In this document: positions 5,619 through 11,330 of the stretch, piece after piece
Position numbering within the stretch: position 1 is the stretch's first letter
Layout: each line of letters starts with the position of its first letter
Assembly: GCA_044358925.1 (NCBI GenBank)
Contig: JBIKNC010000143.1
Coordinates: forward strand, 1 to 11,330
DNA: 11,330 bases
Origin: Rohdeia sp044358925
GTDB taxonomy: Bacteria; Planctomycetota; UBA1135; GCA-002686595
Reading direction: 5' to 3'
Position numbers and translations under genes: made by a program
The notes under the pieces: generated by a model
Told to the model about the DNA's origin: nothing
Databases searched by the model: none
What the model saw: the letters and a program-made list of their open reading frames with translations, nothing else

Positions 5619-7424
5619 ATGACTCGCCGCCCGATCGCTCGCCGCCTGTTCGTCTGGGGACTCGTCCTCGCGCTGCTCGGGTTCGTGTCGCTGAACTTCT
5701 TTGGGCTCAAACTTGGTGAGGAGGTCGAGCGCCCGAGCGTGCGCGAGCTGCTCACGGACGATCCGCGACCGGAGCAGCCGCGGCCGCTCGTGGAGGGGCT
5801 GGTCGATTTGCGCACACTCGCGGCGCAGCAAGAGGACGGGACAACGGTCGAGTTCGAGGTGAACGCGAGTTCGGCGGTGGTGGCGCTCGACGTGCGCGAC
5901 ATCCACAGCGACGAGGAGGAGCTGTGCCGCCTGTATCCGGACTTCGTGTCGGCGGCGCGCGCGGCGGCGGACGTCGGTGAGTCGGTCCTGCCGAGCCTCA
6001 ACGTGCTCGACGCGAAGGCGAAGCAGATCGACGACGGCGTGATGGCGGCGCTCGAGCTGCACCTCGTGTTCGGCGGCGGCGCGGGCGGCGACGTCGTCGC
6101 GCTGTTGCGCGGGCTGCGTGCGGCGGCGGGGAGCGACGCGGCGGCGTGGACGACGGCGGCGCTCGTGTTGGCGGGTTTCGAGGAGGCGACGCCCGAGGCA
6201 CAAAGCCTCGTCGACGAGTTCGACGCGGATGCGCTGCGCGCGCGGCCGATCGGCTTCCACACGTGGTCGCCCGAACTCGAGCGCACGTACCGCACGCTGC
6301 GGTTCGTGCAGGAGCCTCTCGCGTCGGACGACCCGGTGCGCGTGGCGCTCGAGCGCGCGCTTGCCGCGGACGAAGCGCTCGAGGCTCTGTACGGACGCGT
6401 GCTCGAAGTGCAGCGCCTCTTCACGAACCACGCGGGCCTGCCGACCCTCGGCAGCGGCGCGGCGCTCGCCGCTCTGTTGCCGCCGAGTGCGGTCCGCGAA
6501 ATCGAACTCCTGCGGCGCCTCTATCCGAACGGCGCGCCGGACGGCGCCGACACGATGGCGGACCTCGTGCTTGCGATCCGCGACGGCCGTCTCGATCTCA
6601 CGCCAAGCACAGGCGGCGGTTGGTACGAGCAGCGCATGCACGCGCTCGAAGTCTTCCTCCTGCCGGAGCGCGCCGACGAACACGAGGCGCTCATGCTCAG
6701 CCGCCGCTACAAGCAGCGCCTCGTCGAGGCCTACCAAGCGCGTGTGACGAACGTCCTCGAGACGCACGCGGGCATGGTGATGTTGATGGCTTCGCTTCCG
6801 CCGAGGGGCATGGCGCCGCGGCTGCGCGTCGAGCCGTGCGCGACGTACGCGCGTCGCATCGCCGCGAGCTTCACGTTCGTGCAGCGTGTGCTCGCGGAGC
6901 ACGCGCCGGCGGTGCTCGCCGCGCCCGGCCGGAGCGCGAGCGGCGCGCGCCTCACGACACTCGCTGACGAACTTGCCGCGGCACAGCGCTTGTTCCTCGG
7001 CATCCACCTCGTCGTGTGCGACGACCTCGGCCTCGCGCCGCGCATCGCGGCCAGCGAACTCGATCCTGCCGAGCACGCTTCAGCACGCGCCGAGGCCGCC
7101 GCGTGGCTCGCCGACTGGACGAGCGACCCCGACCTCGCCGTCGACACGCGCATCGCCTTCCCAAGTGGTCCGACGCGCAACGGTCGCGTGCGCACGTGGT
7201 GCACGACCGGCGTGCGCGCCGTGCGCCTGTCGGCGCGCTACGTCCACCCGCCGCACGTTCGCGAGGCGGCGGCATCCGGCGCCACGCCGCAGCCGTGGCA
7301 ACCGGCCGAGGTCTGGAACACACAATCCACCGAGTGGATCGTGCTCGCCGAGCAGTTCGAAGAACTCTCGTTCGACGAGCCGCCGACGCGCGACGAGTTC
7401 CGCCGCTTCCTGGAGAGCCGTTGA
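5619..7424 (+). CDS. Membrane-anchored protein of unknown family (601 residues)
   Basis: I do not recognise this protein. The N-terminus MTRRPIARR followed by a hydrophobic stretch (about residues 10-29) is a signal anchor with positive cytosolic side, so the remaining roughly 570 residues should lie outside the inner membrane. Residues about 85-500 look mostly alpha-helical, rich in Ala, Leu, Arg and Glu. The last 95 or so (from about 508) look more beta-like, with an RVRTWCTTGVRAVRLSARYVHPPHV stretch split around Cys528. Four cysteines (about 103, 407, 467 and 528) could form disulphides. No Walker, peptidase, kinase or haem motif is visible. The ATG at 5619 is chosen because the anchor begins there; the longer open frame overlaps the previous gene. 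The gene lies 13 bases after its partner and ends just before a strong hairpin. The pair may form an envelope complex; that is inference from operon structure only. Confidence 0.82.
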   Translation: MTRRPIARRLFVWGLVLALLGFVSLNFFGLKLGEEVERPSVRELLTDDPRPEQPRPLVEGLVDLRTLAAQQEDGTTVEFEVNASSAVVALDVRDIHSDEEELCRLYPDFVSAARAAADVGESVLPSLNVLDAKAKQIDDGVMAALELHLVFGGGAGGDVVALLRGLRAAAGSDAAAWTTAALVLAGFEEATPEAQSLVDEFDADALRARPIGFHTWSPELERTYRTLRFVQEPLASDDPVRVALERALAADEALEALYGRVLEVQRLFTNHAGLPTLGSGAALAALLPPSAVREIELLRRLYPNGAPDGADTMADLVLAIRDGRLDLTPSTGGGWYEQRMHALEVFLLPERADEHEALMLSRRYKQRLVEAYQARVTNVLETHAGMVMLMASLPPRGMAPRLRVEPCATYARRIAASFTFVQRVLAEHAPAVLAAPGRSASGARLTTLADELAAAQRLFLGIHLVVCDDLGLAPRIAASELDPAEHASARAEAAAWLADWTSDPDLAVDTRIAFPSGPTRNGRVRTWCTTGVRAVRLSARYVHPPHVREAAASGATPQPWQPAEVWNTQSTEWIVLAEQFEELSFDEPPTRDEFRRFLESR

Positions 7425-7429
7425 AACGA

Positions 7430-7459
7430 GAGCGCCGCGCGACGGATCGCGCGGCGCTC
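7430..7459. terminator. Strong hairpin between convergent genes, probable bidirectional terminator
   Basis: A perfect 13-bp inverted repeat (7430-7442 with 7447-7459) with the 4-base loop CGGA starts five bases after the stop codon of the plus-strand operon and lies in the 72-base gap before the stop of the minus-strand VOC gene. The stem is almost all G/C. There is no clear T tract on either side, so termination may depend on the stem alone or the hairpin may protect the mRNA 3' end. Confidence 0.75.
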
Positions 7460-7496
7460 GAACACGCGTGCGTCGCCGCAGCGTGCGATGTACGGC

Positions 7497-8288
7497 TCAG
7501 CAGGTCTTCGCCGGGCCCGCAGCCGCCGAGTAGAAGCCGAACACCGCGCCCGCCGGATCGAGCTGGATCGAGAACGAGCCCATGCCTTCGCCGATGTCGG
7601 TCGGCGGCATGATCGGCGTGCCGCCGAGGGACTTGGCGCGGTCGGCCGAGGTCTCGAGGTCGGCGCTCATGAAGTACGGATACCAGTGGCTCGGGATGTT
7701 CTTGTCGGGGCACTGCATCAGGCCGCCGATGCCGTACGAGCCGTTCATGAACATGTGGTAGATGTGGCCGTCGTCGACGGGCTTGGTCGTGGTCGTCCAG
7801 CCGAACAGGCCCTTGTAGAAGGCGAGCGCCTTGTCGAGGTCCGTCGTCATGCACTCCATCCAGCACGGCAGGCCGGGCTTCATCTGCTCCATGCCGCGCG
7901 CGGGGTACTGCTGGTTGCCGCGGTAGAGCGCGAACGACGCGCCGGCGGGGTCGGCGACGATCGCGAACTTGCCCATGCCGGGGATGTCGGTCGCGCCCAT
8001 GTGGACGGAGCCGCCGAGTTTCTTGACCTTCGCGAGCGACGCGTCGAGGTCGGCGACGGCGACGTAGCTCATCCAGTGGCTCGGAACGTTCGGCGCGGGC
8101 AGCGATTCGATGCCGCCGAAGGCGTCGGCCTGGTCGTTCGTGGCCATGAGCATCGTGTAGCTCTTCGGACCCATCGGAAGGTCCTGGCTCTTCCAGCCGA
8201 GGAGCTCGCTGTAGTAGCTCTTCGCGCGCTTCGGATCCTTGGTGAACAGGTCGTGCCAGCAGAAGTGGTGGACGAGGGGCGTTTCCAT
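7497..8288 (-). CDS. Two-domain VOC-superfamily protein (glyoxalase/bleomycin-resistance fold, COG3324-like)
   Basis: A 263-residue cytosolic protein made of two tandem vicinal-oxygen-chelate modules, about residues 5-125 and 135-256. Each begins with a strand followed by a helix of the type KDPKRAKSYYSELLGW or TDLDKALAFYKGLFGW, and ends with DPAGASFALYRG or DPAGAVFGFYSA. Both also carry the internal PSHW motif (VPSHWMSYVAV and IPSHWYPYFMS), so the halves look like an ancient duplication. The His/Glu ligands of true glyoxalase I are not clearly all present. I therefore call only the fold and do not assign lactoylglutathione lyase activity. The start is the ATG at 8288 (METPLVHHF); the longer upstream open frame is low-complexity. 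It is divergent from the transporter genes across 256 bases and convergent with the envelope operon. Confidence 0.92.
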   Translation of the reverse strand: METPLVHHFCWHDLFTKDPKRAKSYYSELLGWKSQDLPMGPKSYTMLMATNDQADAFGGIESLPAPNVPSHWMSYVAVADLDASLAKVKKLGGSVHMGATDIPGMGKFAIVADPAGASFALYRGNQQYPARGMEQMKPGLPCWMECMTTDLDKALAFYKGLFGWTTTTKPVDDGHIYHMFMNGSYGIGGLMQCPDKNIPSHWYPYFMSADLETSADRAKSLGGTPIMPPTDIGEGMGSFSIQLDPAGAVFGFYSAAAGPAKTC

Positions 8289-8544
8289 GTCGGGCGTGGG
8301 GCGTGGGGTTCGAGGGTGATGGAGCGCCGTGCATGGGCAGCGAGCGCGCGGCACGGGCGAGGCTAGCCGGGCGGCGCGCATCGGTGGCAGGCGCGGCGTC
8401 CGAAACGTCGCCCGCATCGTCGCAGCATGTGACCGTTTGGCCGCGCCGGTTCGCGATCGGTTGGGCGCGCGTATGCTGCGTCGCGCCCGGGCACCGGCGT
8501 GCAGTTCGACGCGCGCGGCCCGTCTCTCCTCGACGCTCCTCTCC
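8289..8544. other. Divergent intergenic region between VOC and ABC-transporter genes
   Basis: About 256 bases with no supported gene. Near the VOC start there is a short tandem GGGCGTG/GGGCGTG-type repetition (8291-8307). On the transporter side there is a promoter-like pair of boxes, listed separately. I found no convincing operator symmetry. Confidence 0.5.
8450..8477 (+). promoter_or_regulatory. Candidate promoter for the ABC transporter genes
   Basis: TATGCT (8472-8477) is a good -10 candidate, with TTCGCG (8450-8455) sixteen bases upstream as a poor -35. Transcription would start near 8484 and leave a leader of about 60 bases before the ATG at 8545. It is the most A/T-containing spot in the gap, but the -35 is weak. 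Confidence 0.3.
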
Positions 8545-9573
8545 ATGCAGCGACGTACGTTCCTCGCGCTCTCGATCCTGATTGCAACTTCCTATGCGAC
8601 GCTCGGTGGTTGCGGAGGCGACGCGAGCGACGGCGAGAAGGGCGCGACGAAGCGCTTCGCCTACGTCACGAACGGCGTCGATCCGTTCTGGAACGTGTGT
8701 GCGGCGGGCGCGCGCGCGGCGGAGAAGGAGCTCGGCGTCGACGTCGAGGTCGTGTTCCCCGACGGCATCGCGGACCAGAAGCAGAAGATCGAGGACCTGC
8801 TCGTGCGCGGGCTCGACGGCCTCGCGGTGAGCCCGATCGATGCGGCGAACATGACCGCGTTCCTCGACGAGGTGGCGGGGCGCACGGTGCTCGTCACCCA
8901 CGACTCGGACGCGCCCGATTCGCAGCGGCGCTGTTTCATCGGCGTCGACAACTACGCGGCGGGATTGGCGGCGGGGCGGATGTTGCGCGAGGCGCTGCCG
9001 AACGGCGGCGAAGTCGCGCTGTTCGTCGGCCGCATGGAGCAGGCCAACTCGCGGTTGCGGCGACAGGGCGTGATCGACGCGTTGCTCGGGCGCGAGCCGG
9101 ACGCGACGCGCGCCGATCCGCTCGATGGCAACGTGAGCGGCGGCGGCTTCACGATCGTCGCGACGCGCACGGACAACTTCGACAAGGCGCAGGCGAAGGC
9201 CAACGCCGAGGACGTGTTGATCGCACATCCGAACCTGGCCGGCATGGTCGGATTGTTCGCGTACAACGCGCCGGCGTGCCTCGAGGCGCTGCGCGGCGCC
9301 GGAAAACTGGGCGCGGTGAAGATCGCGTCGTTCGACGAGCAGATCGCGACGCTCGACGGCATCACGAGCGGGCACGTCGTCGGCACGGTGAGCCAGAGCC
9401 CGTTCCAGTACGGCTATCGGTCGGTGGTGCTGCTCGAACAACTCGCACGCGGCGACGCGAGCGGCATCCCGGCGGGCGGTTGGTTCGTGATCGAACCGAC
9501 CGTCGTCACGACGGCGAACGTCGCGGAGTTCCGCACCAAACTGGAAGCGGACATGGCGGCGGGCGCGCGTTGA
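8545..9573 (+). CDS. Sugar ABC transporter substrate-binding lipoprotein (ribose/galactose-type, Peripla_BP_4)
   Basis: A 342-residue periplasmic binding protein of the COG1879 pentose/hexose-binding family. The signal peptide MQRRTFLALSILIATSYATLGGC ends in a lipobox with Cys23 as the acylated residue; its start also has a twin-arginine-like R-R-x-F-L pattern. A Gly/Asp/Ser linker follows, then two alpha/beta lobes with the usual landmarks: DPFWN at 46-50 (stacking aromatic), QKQKIEDLLVRGLDGLAVSP, a THDSDAPDSQR loop, GVDN at 133-136, and FDEQ at 263-266. Those are typical sugar-contact positions, but they do not fix which sugar (ribose, xylose, myo-inositol and others are possible). ATG 8545 starts exactly at the signal peptide; no ribosome binding site is seen. 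The ATPase gene follows after 38 bases. Confidence 0.94.
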   Translation: MQRRTFLALSILIATSYATLGGCGGDASDGEKGATKRFAYVTNGVDPFWNVCAAGARAAEKELGVDVEVVFPDGIADQKQKIEDLLVRGLDGLAVSPIDAANMTAFLDEVAGRTVLVTHDSDAPDSQRRCFIGVDNYAAGLAAGRMLREALPNGGEVALFVGRMEQANSRLRRQGVIDALLGREPDATRADPLDGNVSGGGFTIVATRTDNFDKAQAKANAEDVLIAHPNLAGMVGLFAYNAPACLEALRGAGKLGAVKIASFDEQIATLDGITSGHVVGTVSQSPFQYGYRSVVLLEQLARGDASGIPAGGWFVIEPTVVTTANVAEFRTKLEADMAAGAR

Positions 9574-9611
9574 GCGACGGCGCGGTGACGCAGGCGAACG
9601 CGACGACACGC

Positions 9612-11126
9612 ATGTCGACGACGACGCTCTTCGAGGCGCAGGGGCTCTTCCGGGCGCAAGGCTTGTGCAAGCGCTACCCGGGCGTCGTTGCGCTCCAGGA
9701 AGTTGCATTGCGTGTCGGGCGCGGCGAGGTGGTCGCGCTCGTCGGCGAGAATGGCGCGGGCAAGAGCACGCTCCTCAAGTCGATCGCGGGGCTCGTCGCT
9801 CCGGACGCGGGCGAGATGGCGTTCGACGGCGCGCCGTGGCGGCCGCGCGATGCGAGCGCGGCGGCGCGCGGCGGCGTGGCGCTCGTGCACCAGGAGTTGT
9901 GCCTGGCGGAGAACTTGACGGCGGCGGAGAACATCGGGCTCGGGCGCGAGAAGCACCGTTTCGGCATCGTCGATCGGCGGCGTCTGGAGGAGCGCGCGGC
10001 CGATGCACTGCGGCGCGTCGGCGCGCGCTTCGATCCGCGCGTGCGCGTCGAGACGTTGGCGGCGGGGGAGCGGCAACTGGTCGAGATCGCGAAAGGGCTC
10101 GATCAGGCGGCGAAGCTCTTGATCCTCGACGAACCGACGTCGAGTCTGACGGCGCGCGAGACGGCGAAGTTGTTCGAACTCGTGAAGCAGTTGCGCAGCG
10201 AAGGTGTGGGCGTGCTGTACGTCTCGCACCGTTTGCACGAGGTGCTCGAGTTGGCCGACCGCGCGGTCGTGTTGCGCGACGGTCGCAATGCAGGCGAGTT
10301 CGAGCGGCGCGAGTTGTCGCGCGATGGGCTCGTCGCGCGCATGGTCGGGCGCGAGTTGGCCGCCGTGAAGCACCGCCCGGTCGTCGTGCGCGACGAGGTG
10401 TGTGTGCCGCGTGTCGAAGTGCGCGGGGTCGTGACGGACGCGTTCCCCGGAGCGCGCGTCGATCTCGCGGCGCACGCGGGCGAGTTGGTCGGTGTCGCCG
10501 GCCTGGTCGGCGCGGGGCGCACGGAGCTGCTCGAAACGCTGTTCGGTCTGCGCGCGCGCCTCGGCGGCGAGGTGCTGGTCGACGGCCGGCGTGTCGACGT
10601 GCGCGGTGCGCGCGACGCGGTTGCGGCCGGGATCGCGCTGGTGCCGGAGGATCGGCGCGAGCAGGGTTTGTTGCTCGAGGAGAGCGTGCGCGTGAACGTC
10701 GCGCTGGCGACGCTCGAGCGGCGCGTGCGACGCGGTTTGGTCGACGCGGCGGCGGAGTGTGCGGTCGCGGACGAGGCAGTGCGTGTGCTGGGTGTGCGCG
10801 CGGCGGACCGCGAACAGGAAGTCGCGACGCTGTCGGGCGGCAATCAGCAGAAGGTCGTCGTGGGCCGGTGGCTCGCGGCGCGCCCGAGGTTGTTGTTGCT
10901 GGACGAGCCGACGCGCGGTGTGGACGTCGGAGCGCGCGAGGAGCTGTACGTGCTGCTGGAGAAGCTCGCCGCCGATGGTCTGTGTGTCGTGTTCGCGTCG
11001 AGCGACATGGAGGAGCTCTTGCGCCTCGCCGACCGGATCGTCGTGATGTGCGACGGTCGCGTGACCGGCGAGTTGGCGCGCCACGAAGCAACGGAGGAGC
11101 GCGTGCTGGCGCTGGCGACCGCGTGA
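9612..11126 (+). CDS. Sugar ABC transporter ATP-binding protein with two nucleotide-binding domains (RbsA/MglA family)
   Basis: A 504-residue cytosolic ATPase of normal RbsA/MglA length, with two fused nucleotide-binding domains energising uptake of the sugar captured by the upstream lipoprotein. Domain 1 has Walker A GENGAGKST (45-53, Lys51), the Q-loop HQELCLAENLTAAENI, signature LAAGERQ (149-155), Walker B LLILDEP (169-175) and a switch His in YVSHRLHE. Domain 2 has the lysine-less GLVGAGRTEL (297-306) that is normal for this family, VPEDRREQGL, signature LSGGNQQ (407-413) and LLLLDEPTRGVD with Asp431-Glu432. ATG 9612 is preferred; in-frame GTG 9585 and a TTG overlapping the upstream stop at 9570 are alternatives but extend past the usual N-terminus. 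The gene for the partner permease (RbsC-like) is not in the 204 bases that follow. Confidence 0.95.
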   Translation: MSTTTLFEAQGLFRAQGLCKRYPGVVALQEVALRVGRGEVVALVGENGAGKSTLLKSIAGLVAPDAGEMAFDGAPWRPRDASAAARGGVALVHQELCLAENLTAAENIGLGREKHRFGIVDRRRLEERAADALRRVGARFDPRVRVETLAAGERQLVEIAKGLDQAAKLLILDEPTSSLTARETAKLFELVKQLRSEGVGVLYVSHRLHEVLELADRAVVLRDGRNAGEFERRELSRDGLVARMVGRELAAVKHRPVVVRDEVCVPRVEVRGVVTDAFPGARVDLAAHAGELVGVAGLVGAGRTELLETLFGLRARLGGEVLVDGRRVDVRGARDAVAAGIALVPEDRREQGLLLEESVRVNVALATLERRVRRGLVDAAAECAVADEAVRVLGVRAADREQEVATLSGGNQQKVVVGRWLAARPRLLLLDEPTRGVDVGAREELYVLLEKLAADGLCVVFASSDMEELLRLADRIVVMCDGRVTGELARHEATEERVLALATA

Positions 11127-11146
11127 AGAGCCTCGAGGCAGTGGCG

Positions 11147-11162
11147 GTACGGTGTCTGACAC
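11147..11162 (+). repeat. GTAC-footed palindrome, copy 3
   Basis: GTACGGTGTCTGACAC: the foot GTAC plus a GTGTC/GACAC stem around a single T. The stem is one pair shorter than in copy 1 because the final C is replaced by G. It begins 20 bases after the stop codon of the ATPase gene. It is the same unit as copy 1 in the opposite orientation. Confidence 0.7.
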
Positions 11163-11217
11163 GCAGGCGCCACGAACACCAATCCGCCACGTCGCCGGTC
11201 GCCACGCGCGTTGGCGA

Positions 11218-11234
11218 GTACGGTGCCAGGCACC
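11218..11234 (+). repeat. GTAC-footed palindrome, copy 4
   Basis: GTACGGTGCCAGGCACC: the foot GTAC plus a perfect GGTGCC/GGCACC stem around a single A. Compared with copies 1 and 3, the third pair from the loop is unchanged while the second is C-G instead of T-A, a compensating change that keeps the stem. This supports selection for the hairpin itself. Confidence 0.75.
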
Positions 11235-11252
11235 CTGTCGCCAGATCCGGCA

Positions 11253-11267
11253 GTACGGTGCCGCACC
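11253..11267 (+). repeat. GTAC-footed palindrome, copy 5 (short stem)
   Basis: GTACGGTGCCGCACC: the foot GTAC plus a GGTGC/GCACC stem around a single C, one base pair shorter than copy 4. It starts 35 bases after the start of copy 4 and lies 12 bases before the terminal foldback. Confidence 0.6.
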
Positions 11268-11279
11268 AAGAACTGCCAC

Positions 11280-11330
11280 CGTTCGCGTTCGACGTCATCG
11301 CCCTTCGGGCGATGACGTCGAACGCGAACG
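11280..11330. repeat. Perfect 24-bp-arm inverted repeat at the window end (terminator, or foldback artefact)
   Basis: Bases 11280-11303 are exactly complementary to 11307-11330, leaving the 3-base loop TTC inside CGCCCTTCGGGCG. The arms run to the last base of the window and may continue. It could be a very strong terminator for the transporter genes or part of a larger palindrome. A perfect palindrome around a natural small hairpin ending at a sequence end is also what a self-primed foldback or assembly error looks like. No T tract can be seen because the sequence stops. Confidence 0.8.

Noticed and set aside
9570..9611. TTG start at 9570 overlapping the stop of the binding-protein gene, giving 14 extra codons to the ATPase.
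   Set aside because: The added residues are not part of the family's N-terminus and TTG is the weakest start codon; ATG 9612 gives normal length.
6952..9708. Long minus-strand open frame opposite the transporter genes and across the VOC gene.
   Set aside because: It is the antisense of well-recognised genes, has Arg/Ala-rich noise composition and no motif; GC-rich codon use keeps such frames open.
11130..11139. GCCTCGAGGC palindrome just after the ATPase stop as a terminator.
   Set aside because: It leaves no loop, so it cannot form a useful hairpin, and 10-base palindromes are frequent by chance in this composition.
40..11267. The repeats at both ends as boundaries of an 11-kb mobile element.
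   Set aside because: There is no transposase or integrase, the genes between are unrelated and partly housekeeping, and related copies occur inside; dispersed repeats are the simpler reading.

Overview
The window is very GC-rich, densely coding bacterial DNA with strong G/C bias at third codon positions. None of the start codons has a recognisable Shine-Dalgarno sequence. Together with proteins built from carboxypeptidase-regulatory-like beta repeats and a dispersed GGTGYC...GRCACC palindrome, this suggests a high-GC Planctomycetota-like bacterium. That is an inference; a myxobacterium or another GC-rich environmental lineage is not excluded. I see no phage, transposase, CRISPR array, tRNA or rRNA.

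Layout, left to right. (1) 70-954 (+): TIM-barrel sugar-phosphate isomerase/epimerase with a complete metal-ligand pattern. (2) 976-1356 (-): group II truncated haemoglobin, convergent with the first gene. (3) 1357-1668: intergenic, with an inverted repeat and a weak promoter-like site. (4) 1669-2745 (+): TerC/Alx-family membrane protein. (5) 2762-3549 (+): remnant of a COG4637-type AAA ATPase that lacks its Walker A end and is frameshifted at a run of seven C. (6) 3632-5605 and 5619-7424 (+): two-gene operon of large, singly membrane-anchored proteins. The first is made of beta-sandwich repeats; the second belongs to no family I recognise. (7) 7430-7459: strong 13-bp hairpin between convergent genes. 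(8) 7497-8288 (-): two-domain VOC (glyoxalase-fold) protein. (9) 8545-9573 and 9612-11126 (+): sugar-type ABC transporter pair, a lipoprotein binding protein and an RbsA/MglA-type double ATPase. No permease follows within the window. (10) 11127-11330: noncoding tail with three copies of a GTAC-footed palindrome and then a perfect 24-bp-arm foldback that runs to the last base.

Most genes are ordinary housekeeping or accessory functions: metal or tellurite-related transport, oxygen or NO chemistry, sugar uptake and sugar isomerisation. The least explained parts are the GTAC-footed palindromes, found in inverted orientation at the two ends of the window with degenerate relatives inside it, the two-protein envelope operon, and the decayed ATPase. 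I did not find a convincing new defence or mobile system.
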